A stretch of DNA of 19,271 nt from an uncultured Christensenella sp. GTDB lineage: Bacteria > Bacillota > Clostridia > Christensenellales > UBA1242. The notes below the pieces were generated by a model. The model worked only from the letters and a program-made list of their open reading frames with translations, was not told the DNA's origin and made no database searches. The stretch lies in NCBI GenBank assembly GCA_949293925.1, contig CASFFI010000077.1, forward strand, positions 1-19,271. Reading direction: 5' to 3'. This document shows positions 1 to 7,120 of this stretch, piece after piece. The position numbers and the translations under genes are program-made. Each line of letters begins with the position of its first letter. Position 1 is the stretch's first letter.

Positions 1-2345
1 ATTTTAGTGATTATTTTGAAAGTTTTGTTATATTTTTTATTGTTATTCTTAATGCTTTAATAGGCGTGTTTCAAGAGTATAAATCCGAAGAATGTTTAAA
101 GTCTTTAAAAAATAGTTCAAAATGGGTTTGTAAGGTTTTAAGAAATAATAATTATTATGAAATAAATATTGAAGAATTAGTTGTAGGAGATATTGTTTTA
201 TTAGAAGCAGGAGATGTTGTTCCTGCTGATATCAGATTAATTGAAAGTAGTAACTTAAAATGTGATGAAAGTAGTTTAAGTGGTGAATCAATACCTGTAG
301 ATAAAGACGCAAAAAAAAATTTAAAAGAAAATACTGCACTATCTGAAAGAGAAAATATGATTTTTAAAGGCACCAGTATTACTATGGGAAGTTGTACAGG
401 AGTAGTTATATCTGTTGGTGAAAATACAGAATTAGGTAAAATTGCAAACTTAATTAATGATACCAAAAAAGATATGACTCCGCTTCAAAAAAGTATTAAT
501 AAAATTGGAAAAGTTTTAACTTATGGTATATTAGCGATATGTGCGATAATTTTTATCATCGAAATATTCGTGGCTAAAAATGGTTTTATAAATTCTTTGA
601 TGACAGCAGTTGCTTTAGCAGTCGCTGCAATTCCTGAAAGTTTGCCTGCGGTTATTACAATAATACTTGCAATGGGTGTTCAACGACTAGCAAAAAGAAA
701 AGTTATAATAAAACAATTGCACGCTGTTGAAACATTAGGTAGTTGCGAAATAATATGTTCAGATAAAACAGGAACAATTACAGAAAATAAAATGCGTGTT
801 CGTGAGATTTTTTATGATAATACAAATGCTTTAAATAAGGATAATAAAGTATTTAAAATTCTTATTCAGTGTATGTTAAATTGTAATAATTGTAAGAATA
901 ATTCCGGAAAATTAATAGGAGAACCAACTGAAAAAGCTTTAATGGAATACGCGCTAAATTTTAATAATAATGTACAAAATAGAATAAAAGAAATTCCTTT
1001 TGATAGTACCAGAAAATGTATGACTACTATAAATCAAAGTGATGGTAAAATACTAAGTTTTACGAAAGGTGCTTTTGATATACTTATAAAAAAATGTAAT
1101 AAAATAGCAACTAATAATGGAGTTTTTGAACTAACTGACGATTTACGAAAAAAATTAAATGATGTAAATATATCTATGGCGAAAAAAGCGTTGCGTGTAA
1201 TGGCTTTTGCATATAATAATGACACTGTTAATAGTGAAAATAATATGACTTTTATAGGATTGGTAGGCTTAATTGACCGTCCTAAAAAAGAAGTATATTC
1301 AGCAATCAAAAAGTGTAAAAAAGCAAAAATGAAGCCTGTAATGATTACAGGTGACCATAAAATAACGGCGTTCGCTATAGCAAAAGAGGTGGGAATTGCT
1401 ACTAATGAAAGTGAAGTTATAACAGGTGAAGAAATTGATAATATGTCAGAAGAAGAATTTAATAAAAAAGTCAACAATTTCACAGTATTTGCAAGAGTAA
1501 CTCCTGAACATAAAGTTAAAATTGTAAAAGCACTAAAAGGCTTAAAAAAGATAGTTGCAATGACTGGTGATGGAGTTAACGATGCACCTAGTTTAAAAAT
1601 GGCAAGCATTGGTGTGGGAATGGGGAAAAGTGGCACTGATATTGTAAAAAATATCGCAGATTTACTTGTTATGGACGACAACTTTTCAAGCATAATAGTA
1701 GCAGTCGAAGAAGGTAGAATTGTTTATAACAATATTCAAAAAACTCTACAATATTTAATCAGTACTAATACAGTTGAAGTTTTTGGAGTATTATTAGCAT
1801 TAATATTTTTTCCAGGGGCTGTATTTTTGTCTGCATCTCAAATGTTATATATCAATTTAATTACAGATAGTTTGCCAGCATTTGCTCTTGGTATGGAAAA
1901 AGCAGAGCCTGATATTATGGAAAGACCTCCTAGAAAATCATCATCAAATATAATGGGCGGAATAACAGGATTTGCAACTATTTATCAATCTATTTTGCAG
2001 TGTTCTATTGTATTAATTGTATTTGTTTGTGCTATTAAATTTTACAATCCATCAGTTGCTTCTACAATGGTTTTCTTCACAATAATTTTTATGCAACTTT
2101 TACATAGTGTTAATGCAAAATCTAATAAAAGCATTTTTGATAGAAAATTATTAGATAATAAAACATTTAATTTATGCTTTTTAATAATCCTTTTATTAAA
2201 TTTTATTGTCTGTGTTTTACCTTTTTCATACACATTATTTTCTATGTCAAAATTGAATTTACAACAATGGATTTTTGTAATTATTGCATCGATTAGTATT
2301 ATTCCTTTATGTGAGATAGTAAAGTTATTTAAAAAAGAAAAATAA
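1..2345 (+). CDS. P-type Ca2+-transporting ATPase (PMCA/SERCA-like P2 type), 5' end outside window
   Basis: This membrane pump uses ATP to move cations, most likely Ca2+, out of the cytoplasm. The frame is open from base 3 and upstream codons read as the conserved helix 2 ending (NALIGVFQEYK), so the GTG at 66 is an internal Val and roughly the first 75 residues are missing. Visible family marks are the actuator loop TGES-equivalent (SGESIPVD near 288), the helix-4 motif AAIPESLPAV (about 627-656), the phosphorylation motif DKTGT with its Asp at 762-764, KGAFD in the nucleotide domain, MITGD, and the hinge TGDGVNDAP (about 1563-1589). Ion ligands seem kept: Glu in PES, Asn and Glu in the helix-5 stretch TNTVEVF, and Asn and Asp in helix-6 NLITDS. 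Helix 8 has Gln (MQLLHSVNA) where SERCA has a site-I Glu. PES replaces the usual PEG. The glycosyltransferase gene starts 37 bases after the stop, probably in the same transcript. Ion specificity is inferred. Confidence 0.93.
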   Translation, partial: FSDYFESFVIFFIVILNALIGVFQEYKSEECLKSLKNSSKWVCKVLRNNNYYEINIEELVVGDIVLLEAGDVVPADIRLIESSNLKCDESSLSGESIPVDKDAKKNLKENTALSERENMIFKGTSITMGSCTGVVISVGENTELGKIANLINDTKKDMTPLQKSINKIGKVLTYGILAICAIIFIIEIFVAKNGFINSLMTAVALAVAAIPESLPAVITIILAMGVQRLAKRKVIIKQLHAVETLGSCEIICSDKTGTITENKMRVREIFYDNTNALNKDNKVFKILIQCMLNCNNCKNNSGKLIGEPTEKALMEYALNFNNNVQNRIKEIPFDSTRKCMTTINQSDGKILSFTKGAFDILIKKCNKIATNNGVFELTDDLRKKLNDVNISMAKKALRVMAFAYNNDTVNSENNMTFIGLVGLIDRPKKEVYSAIKKCKKAKMKPVMITGDHKITAFAIAKEVGIATNESEVITGEEIDNMSEEEFNKKVNNFTVFARVTPEHKVKIVKALKGLKKIVAMTGDGVNDAPSLKMASIGVGMGKSGTDIVKNIADLLVMDDNFSSIIVAVEEGRIVYNNIQKTLQYLISTNTVEVFGVLLALIFFPGAVFLSASQMLYINLITDSLPAFALGMEKAEPDIMERPPRKSSSNIMGGITGFATIYQSILQCSIVLIVFVCAIKFYNPSVASTMVFFTIIFMQLLHSVNAKSNKSIFDRKLLDNKTFNLCFLIILLLNFIVCVLPFSYTLFSMSKLNLQQWIFVIIASISIIPLCEIVKLFKKEK

Positions 2346-2382
2346 TATTAAACAAAATTATTAATATTTCATATATAAAATT

Positions 2383-3471
2383 ATGAACTATAAAGTATGT
2401 GTTTATGCGATTTGTAAAAATGAAAGTAAATTTATATTAGATTGGTACGAAAGTGTTAAAGATGCCGACTATATATGTGTTTTAGATACTGGTAGTGATG
2501 ATAATTCTTTTGAATTATTAAAAAGTTTAAATATTATAACGAAACAAGTCAAATTTTCTCCTTGGAGATTTGATACTGCAAGAAATGAAAGTTTAAAATT
2601 AGTCCCGACTGATGCTGATATACTAGTTTGCACAGATTTAGATGAATTTTGGCAAAAAGGTTGGGTTGAAAAATTGAAAAATGCATGGCATAACGGTGTT
2701 GGCAGAATAAGATACGAATATATTTGGAATTTTGATGAATTTGGACGCCCAGCAACTATATTTTATACAGATAAAATTCACGCAAATCATAAATATAAAT
2801 GGATTTATCCGGTTCACGAAATATTGATACCTATAACAGATGAAAATTTACAGACAATAACTGTTGAAGGATTGAGTTTACATCATCATGCAGACAATAA
2901 AAAATCAAGAAGTTCATATCTTCCGCTTTTAGAATTAAGTGTAAAAGAATTTCCTAAAAGTGATAGAAATATGCATTATTTAGGTCGAGAATATATGTTT
3001 CACGGTCAGTATGAAAATGCTATAAAAACATTAAAGAAACATCTTAAAATGCCAAATTCTACTTGGTCAGATGAAAGAAGTGCAAGCCTTAGATTTATAT
3101 CTAGATGTTATGAAAAATTGGCTAATTTTAGACTTGCAAAAAAATATTTATTAAAAGCAATAATTGAAACGCCTAAACTAAGAGAACCTTTTTACGAACT
3201 CGCTTTATTGTACTATAATAAAAAAGATTATTTAAGTAGTTTAGCAACTTTTGAATCTATGCTTAACATAAAAGACAGAGAACTAAATTATATTTCTGAA
3301 CCGAATTGTTGGAATGAAACATGCTATGACTATATGTCGATTTGCGCTTATTATTTAGGTTTAAAAAACAAAGCAATTTATTATTGTAATCAAGCATTGC
3401 AAATAAAATATGATGAAAGAATTGCGAATAATTTATCAATAATTCAAAATAGTAATATGAAAACTAGGTAA
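2383..3471 (+). CDS. Family-2 glycosyltransferase with C-terminal TPR repeats
   Basis: This is a probable cytoplasmic sugar transferase using a nucleotide sugar; acceptor and sugar are unknown. The N-terminal GT-A fold shows the nucleotide-binding strand VLDTGSDDN (residues 33-41) and the metal-binding DxD in CTDLDEFW (Asp85 and Asp87). A His-rich turn (LHHHADNK, about 165-172) precedes the helical tail. From about residue 195 the protein turns into TPR-like helix pairs, for example YLGREYMFHGQYENAIKTL and later AYYLGLKNKAIYY. GT2 enzymes with TPR tails are common in Firmicutes and some modify proteins or peptides, so a surface-protein acceptor is possible but unproven. The 362-residue length fits the family. 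The start is the only plausible ATG before the conserved strand; no Shine-Dalgarno is visible in the AT-only leader. The stop codon sits in the loop of an intrinsic terminator. Confidence 0.88.
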   Translation: MNYKVCVYAICKNESKFILDWYESVKDADYICVLDTGSDDNSFELLKSLNIITKQVKFSPWRFDTARNESLKLVPTDADILVCTDLDEFWQKGWVEKLKNAWHNGVGRIRYEYIWNFDEFGRPATIFYTDKIHANHKYKWIYPVHEILIPITDENLQTITVEGLSLHHHADNKKSRSSYLPLLELSVKEFPKSDRNMHYLGREYMFHGQYENAIKTLKKHLKMPNSTWSDERSASLRFISRCYEKLANFRLAKKYLLKAIIETPKLREPFYELALLYYNKKDYLSSLATFESMLNIKDRELNYISEPNCWNETCYDYMSICAYYLGLKNKAIYYCNQALQIKYDERIANNLSIIQNSNMKTR

Positions 3472-3483
3472 ACTAGTTTTTTT
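3460..3483 (+). terminator. Rho-independent terminator overlapping the glycosyltransferase stop codon
   Basis: An 8-bp perfect stem (AAAACTAG at 3460-3467 with CTAGTTTT at 3473-3480) encloses the loop GTAAA and runs into seven T (3477-3483). The last two sense codons before the TAA lie largely in the stem and the TAA is in the loop. It would end the ATPase-glycosyltransferase transcript and insulate it from the promoter that begins two bases later. Confidence 0.8.
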
Positions 3484-3484
3484 A

Positions 3485-3513
3485 TTGACACTAGTTTTTA
3501 AAATGTTTATAAT
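3485..3513 (+). promoter_or_regulatory. Perfect consensus sigma-A promoter for the 3552 gene
   Basis: The -35 TTGACA is at 3485-3490 and the -10 TATAAT at 3508-3513, with an exact 17-base spacer. Both hexamers match the vegetative consensus at 6/6. Transcription would begin near 3520, giving a leader of about 32 bases that carries the strong GGAGG ribosome binding site at 3543-3547. Confidence 0.88.
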
Positions 3514-3551
3514 ATTTTAATATAATTATAAATTTATCCATTGGAGGGGAG

Positions 3552-4430
3552 ATGGAAAAAATACGAAGGAAGAGATTTTCTTTACAAACTATAATAATAA
3601 TTATTATTTGTATTTTGCTTGCTTTAACAACTGCTGGAGTGGTAGTTTTCGTGTATTTTAATAGTATCAATTCAATCAATCCAACAGGTGAACTCAGTTA
3701 CTCTAATATTATGCTAGGTGTGAATCTTGAAACTCAAACAGTATCTGTAGATTCACCCAAAACGCCAGGCGATACATGTGCGACCATTTCTGTTGATGTT
3801 AGTAAAGGATTTGTTCAAGTGGTTGTAGGGTATCAATATGAAAAAGGCACACAATATTTCTTGTTAGAAAATGGCGTGTATGTTTACAAGGGAACAACAA
3901 CAACTGATGATGTGATGCTAGGAAATGAAAATCCTAATTATTATGTTTTGAAAAGAAATGATAATATAACTGGTATTTATTTTGAAATTGAAATTTCTTG
4001 TCTAGATGAATCAAAATATGTTCCATTGCGTTATTTAACAATCGACAATAATACTGAGACTTGTGACAAAAATTATGAATTGTATGAAAGTTCAGAAAAT
4101 AAAATTATTTTTACATATACAGAATCAACCAATTCAATGCAAGGAAAAGAAATTTACGAATTAGGTGATTTAATATTTAACGATGATACTGGCAACTCAC
4201 AACAAAACAAACAAATAAATTTGTTGTATAAAGTAAAGGCTATACAATCATCTTCAGTTAACTATGTGTATTACAGAGAACCAGACCAAAATGCTGGTGA
4301 AATTGGCAAACAATTAGTTATTTCAGAAATGCAATTAGATGAATATTTACAAGATGACGAATTGACTAAAAGTGAACGAGCAGAAGCCATTCATAATGCT
4401 ATTGATTATTATACAAATTTATCAAATTAA
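3552..4430 (+). CDS. Membrane-anchored exported protein of unknown function
   Basis: I do not recognise a family. The 292-residue protein has a basic N-terminus (MEKIRRKRF), then one long hydrophobic helix rich in Ile, Val and Leu (about residues 13-36), and then a hydrophilic region of about 255 residues that should lie outside the membrane. No clear signal-peptidase site follows the helix, so it probably stays as a type II-like membrane anchor. The outer part is rich in Thr, Ser, Asn and Tyr with alternating hydrophobic residues, suggesting beta structure, and ends in a charged helical stretch (about 260-292). It is preceded by the best ribosome binding site in the window (GGAGG at 3543-3547, 4 bases from ATG, a rather short spacing) and a perfect promoter. 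The next gene, also exported, starts 83 bases downstream. Confidence 0.8.
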   Translation: MEKIRRKRFSLQTIIIIIICILLALTTAGVVVFVYFNSINSINPTGELSYSNIMLGVNLETQTVSVDSPKTPGDTCATISVDVSKGFVQVVVGYQYEKGTQYFLLENGVYVYKGTTTTDDVMLGNENPNYYVLKRNDNITGIYFEIEISCLDESKYVPLRYLTIDNNTETCDKNYELYESSENKIIFTYTESTNSMQGKEIYELGDLIFNDDTGNSQQNKQINLLYKVKAIQSSSVNYVYYREPDQNAGEIGKQLVISEMQLDEYLQDDELTKSERAEAIHNAIDYYTNLSN

Positions 4431-4472
4431 TAAAAATGTATTATCATAAATCATTAATTGTTTAATAATGTC

Positions 4473-4478
4473 TATAAT
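4473..4478 (+). promoter_or_regulatory. Possible -10 box for the lipoprotein gene
   Basis: TATAAT at 4473-4478 is a full consensus -10 placed 35 bases before the ATG at 4514. No good -35 lies at 16-18 bases upstream (ATCATT at 17), and TG is one base too far upstream for an extended -10. The gene may instead be read through from the 3485 promoter, since no terminator is seen after 4430. Confidence 0.3.
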
Positions 4479-4513
4479 AGTATTAATTTTATTTTTCTGA
4501 ATATATATTAATT

Positions 4514-5296
4514 ATGGTAAAAATAATTAACAAAATTATTTTATTAACATTTGTAATGCTTTGTGGCGTTACTTTTTTTGCTTGCAAAGAAACACCTACA
4601 TATATTTTAAATAAATTAGATGAAATAAGAATTGATTTAACAATTAATAATGCTAGTCAAATATTGTATAATGATGTAATAGAAAGTGAAACAAAATTAA
4701 AGGAAAATTACATTAGTAAACTGTTGTTGCTAACTCCTGAAACGCAAAAAGCAATATTGAATTCAATCACTATAGAAGTGTCAAAATTAGATAATGGCAG
4801 ATTTACTATAAAAAAACAATTTGATAATTATAATTACTTTTGTTTTTATTATGGATTAGATTATGTTGAAAATTGCATAAATGTTAAAACTTTGGAAAAC
4901 TCTTTTTTGACAAGTAGATATTATTCAAATTTTGATTTTTTTAATACATTCTATGAGTATGACAACACTGCAAATATCTTAAAGCTAAATTCTCAAAACT
5001 TAAATTCAAATTGTGTATTACTAATTAAAACAATATATTCAAGATTTAATAGTAGTGCTGATGTAAAATATCTAGATGAATCAGGCAAATTTAACCACAT
5101 ATTCATATCGGATAATTTTGAAAATAAATCAAACGATATATATGTAAATGTTGCGAATCGTTTTAAGTGGTTTATGCTTATTTTAATATCTATGTTGATA
5201 GTTTCTATAATCCTTCTTTTAGTAATTTTTATTTTAAAGTGTATTAAATACCATAATTACCGAAAGTCAAAACAATCCCAGCATAAATTGAATTGA
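4514..5296 (+). CDS. Probable lipoprotein with a C-terminal transmembrane helix, function unknown
   Basis: No family is recognised in this 260-residue protein. The N-terminus is a signal sequence (MVKIINKIILL) ending in TFFAC, a loose lipobox with Cys24 as the likely lipidated residue; the -3 Phe is not ideal. The middle (about 25-214) is hydrophilic and rich in Asn, Lys, Tyr and Ser. A strong hydrophobic helix occupies about residues 218-243, followed by a short basic tail (KYHNYRKSKQSQHK), which would leave the tail inside the cell. A lipidated N-terminus plus a C-terminal membrane helix would tether the domain at both ends. No Shine-Dalgarno precedes the ATG. The final 53 bases overlap the end of the amidase gene on the other strand. 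The reading frame is clean and reads as a plausible exported protein, so it is taken as real. Confidence 0.78.
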   Translation: MVKIINKIILLTFVMLCGVTFFACKETPTYILNKLDEIRIDLTINNASQILYNDVIESETKLKENYISKLLLLTPETQKAILNSITIEVSKLDNGRFTIKKQFDNYNYFCFYYGLDYVENCINVKTLENSFLTSRYYSNFDFFNTFYEYDNTANILKLNSQNLNSNCVLLIKTIYSRFNSSADVKYLDESGKFNHIFISDNFENKSNDIYVNVANRFKWFMLILISMLIVSIILLLVIFILKCIKYHNYRKSKQSQHKLN

Positions 5297-5948
5297 TGAT
5301 TTTGTTTCTGTATTCATCTGTATTTAACATTATTTCTTCTTCTTTATTTGATAAAAATCCAAATTCAACTAAAATTGCAGGAGTTGATGAACAGTTTAAT
5401 ATATAGAAATCACCTGCCTTTATATTTCGCCCTTCCTTTATTTCTTTCAATTCCATATATTTATTTATATTATGTGCCACCTCTTTACTTGATTCATCAT
5501 CAATTTTGTAATATATACTTGCTCCTTTACAAGATGAATCTGGGAAACTGTTCATATGTATACTAATGGTTAGTGTTGGTTTAGTCTCATTTATAATTTT
5601 ACATCTGTTTTTCATATCGTCTAGTTTTTTGTTATTAGCATTTTCGTCATATAATGCATTGTCATCAGTACGCGTCATAATAATATTGTAACCTGCGTTT
5701 TCTAATACCTCTTTTAGCGCTGTTGCATAAGTTAAATTAATTTCTTTTTCAATAGTGCCATTAACTCCTATACAACCACCATCTCTACCGCCGTGACCTG
5801 CGTCGATTACAATTGTTTTTTTATAACTTTCACTGAATGCTAATGCGTCAATCGTTGGTGAAAGTTTTTTGCAAAATGTAATTAATAATGAAACCATAAT
5901 TATAATTTGAAAGATTAAACATATATTTATTATAATTTTCTTACACAT
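5244..5948 (-). CDS. cwlD: N-acetylmuramoyl-L-alanine amidase, CwlD-like (Amidase_3)
   Basis: This zinc enzyme cleaves the bond between muramic acid and L-alanine in peptidoglycan. CwlD acts in spore cortex synthesis, where with PdaA it forms muramic delta-lactam. The 234-residue size, a single N-terminal membrane anchor (about residues 4-26) and the absence of cell-wall-binding repeats match CwlD rather than the larger vegetative AmiC or LytC enzymes. The Amidase_3 motifs are complete: VIDAGHGGRDGG with zinc ligand His52, IEKEINL with Glu67, SIHMNSF with His131, and VEFGFLSN with catalytic Glu195. The start has a clear ribosome binding site on the minus strand (AAGGG, plus-strand 5955-5959, six bases away). 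It is divergent from the radical SAM gene across a DnaA-box cluster and convergent with the lipoprotein gene. The fold and activity are certain; the sporulation role is inferred from size and similarity. Confidence 0.9.
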   Translation of the reverse strand: MCKKIIINICLIFQIIIMVSLLITFCKKLSPTIDALAFSESYKKTIVIDAGHGGRDGGCIGVNGTIEKEINLTYATALKEVLENAGYNIIMTRTDDNALYDENANNKKLDDMKNRCKIINETKPTLTISIHMNSFPDSSCKGASIYYKIDDESSKEVAHNINKYMELKEIKEGRNIKAGDFYILNCSSTPAILVEFGFLSNKEEEIMLNTDEYRNKIINSIYAGIVLTFGNYGI

Positions 5949-5980
5949 AAAATTCCCTTAAAATAAACAGTATTTTTGAT

Positions 5981-6026
5981 TTATCCACCGAGTTATCCAC
6001 AAAATGTGGAAAAGTATTGTGGATAA
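5981..6026. promoter_or_regulatory. Cluster of four DnaA-box-like sites between divergent genes
   Basis: Four 9-mers related to the DnaA box TTATNCACA lie within 46 bases: TTATCCACC at 5981-5989, TTATCCACA at 5993-6001 (perfect), TTTTCCACA on the minus strand at 6005-6013, and TTATCCACA on the minus strand at 6018-6026 (perfect). Their left edges are 12, 12 and 13 bases apart, and two plus-strand sites face two minus-strand sites. The outer perfect boxes form an 11-bp inverted repeat (GTTATCCACAA and TTGTGGATAAC). The last box ends four bases before the -35 of the radical SAM promoter. Binding by DnaA is inferred; the motif matches are read directly. Confidence 0.7.
6002..6004. repeat. Centre of nested inverted repeats in the DnaA-box cluster
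   Basis: TCCACA (5996-6001) and TGTGGA (6005-6010) form a 6-bp inverted repeat around the AAA given here. The larger 11-bp pair at 5992-6002 and 6017-6027 overlaps it. No T-run follows on either strand, so this is not a terminator. The symmetry is best explained by opposing DnaA boxes. Confidence 0.5.
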
Positions 6027-6030
6027 CTTA

Positions 6031-6059
6031 TTGACATTCTATCTTGTGCAAAATATAAT
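6031..6059 (+). promoter_or_regulatory. Perfect consensus sigma-A promoter giving a near-leaderless mRNA
   Basis: TTGACA at 6031-6036 and TATAAT at 6054-6059 are separated by exactly 17 bases. Only nine bases separate the -10 from the ATG at 6069, so transcription starting about seven bases below the -10 would leave a leader of about two to four bases. No Shine-Dalgarno is present, which agrees with leaderless translation of the radical SAM gene. Confidence 0.85.
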
Positions 6060-6068
6060 TATATATGT

Positions 6069-6956
6069 ATGAACAAGTTGTGTAATCTCTGTCCTAGAAA
6101 ATGCAATGCAAATAGAACTAATATAAAAGGATTTTGCGGTTGTGGAAGATTAATACATATATCAAAAGTTATGTTGCACCATTGGGAAGAACCTATAATA
6201 AGCGGTCAAGAATCTGGTAAGGGTAGTGGTGCCATATTTTTTTCTGGTTGTAACTTAAAATGCGTTTATTGTCAAAATGAATTAATTAGCCGAAGTGAAA
6301 ATGGCACTGAATATAAAACAAAACAATTTTTAAATTTGATAAAAGAACTTGAAAAAATGGGAGCGTTGAACATTAATTTGGTAACCCCAACGCATTATGT
6401 TGAAGAAATTATCAAAGCATTAAAAATTTACAAACCTAAAATTCCTGTTGTGTACAATACTAGTGGCTATGAAGACCCACAAGTTATTAAAAAATTAAAT
6501 AATTTGATAGATATATATTTAGTTGACTATAAATATTGTGATAATGATATATCTTTTAAATATAGTAGAGCAATAGACTATAATATTAATTGTGTAAATT
6601 CCATTAATGAAATGTTAAAACAATGTCCAAAAAATATTTATAAAATAGAAAATGATGTTGAGTTGTTGACCAAGGGTGTAATCATAAGGCATTTAGTTTT
6701 ACCTAACAATGTTGATAATAGTAAAAAGGTGTTAGATTCTATAAAAAAAGAATTTGGCACAGATGTTTTGTTGTCAATTATGTGTCAATATGTACCTTGT
6801 GGAGATTTAAAAAATTTTCAAGAAATAAATAGAAAATTAAAACCTATTGAATATAAAGCGGTTATAACTTATGCACAAAGGTTGGGTTTTAAAGATTTTT
6901 TTATTCAAGAATTTGATAGTGCAAGTAAAAGTTATATACCTGATTTTAAACTTTGA
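6069..6956 (+). CDS. Radical SAM protein of the PflX type (pyruvate formate-lyase activase-like)
   Basis: This enzyme is expected to bind a 4Fe-4S cluster and cleave S-adenosylmethionine to make a radical; its substrate is not established for the family. The radical SAM motif CNLKCVYC gives Cys61, Cys65 and Cys68. Before it is the family-specific Cys-rich N-terminus CNLCPRKC (Cys5, 8 and 12) followed by GFCGCG (Cys23 and 25), then HHWEEPIISG. Later conserved stretches include NLVTPTHY, VVYNTSGYE, DIYLVDYKY and GVIIRHLVLPNN. The 295-residue length is normal for PflX-like proteins. The ATG is the first usable start in the frame because an in-frame TAA lies at 6024-6026, and only a few bases of leader remain after the predicted promoter. 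No pyruvate formate-lyase or glycyl-radical partner is in the window. No terminator is visible after the TGA stop. Confidence 0.9.
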   Translation: MNKLCNLCPRKCNANRTNIKGFCGCGRLIHISKVMLHHWEEPIISGQESGKGSGAIFFSGCNLKCVYCQNELISRSENGTEYKTKQFLNLIKELEKMGALNINLVTPTHYVEEIIKALKIYKPKIPVVYNTSGYEDPQVIKKLNNLIDIYLVDYKYCDNDISFKYSRAIDYNINCVNSINEMLKQCPKNIYKIENDVELLTKGVIIRHLVLPNNVDNSKKVLDSIKKEFGTDVLLSIMCQYVPCGDLKNFQEINRKLKPIEYKAVITYAQRLGFKDFFIQEFDSASKSYIPDFKL

Positions 6957-7120
6957 ATTTTTATAACAATATAGTAAGAGTTAAAATAGATTTAATAGTA
7001 TATAAAAGTTGTTTAACATAGTTAGTTAAAAAATACAGGTTTCAAATAATGTAAACAAATGTTATAAAGTAATTTATAAATTTAATTTGAAATAGTTTTT
7101 ATATAAAGTTTTTTAAAATT
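6957..7120. other. Gene-free AT-rich stretch after the radical SAM gene
   Basis: I see no gene, RNA or convincing terminator here. A short inverted repeat (TTTAAC at 7012-7017 with GTTAAA at 7025-7030) has no T-run behind it. The radical SAM transcript may therefore run on toward the giant gene, or end in a way not visible from the sequence. Confidence 0.5.

Noticed and set aside
66..68. GTG as the start codon of the ATPase
   Set aside because: The frame is open upstream to base 3 and the codons before it encode the conserved helix ending NALIG before VFQEYK, so the GTG is an internal Val.
1034..1693. Minus-strand open frame of 219 codons inside the ATPase gene
   Set aside because: It mirrors a strongly conserved coding region (TGDGVND) and its own protein has a low-complexity Ser/Phe/Ile composition with no family signs. 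The same applies to minus frames at 155-466, 2042-2233 and 2549-2755.
5348..5566. Plus-strand open frame of 72 codons
   Set aside because: It lies fully within the amidase gene on the other strand, opposite catalytic motifs, and lacks a ribosome binding site.
5981..6026. Full chromosomal replication origin
   Set aside because: Four DnaA-like boxes are present but no dnaA, dnaN or rpmH is next to them and skew cannot be judged from this window, so only a box cluster is claimed.
7012..7030. Terminator after the radical SAM gene
   Set aside because: The TTTAAC/GTTAAA stem is only six AT-rich pairs with a seven-base loop and no T-run after it.
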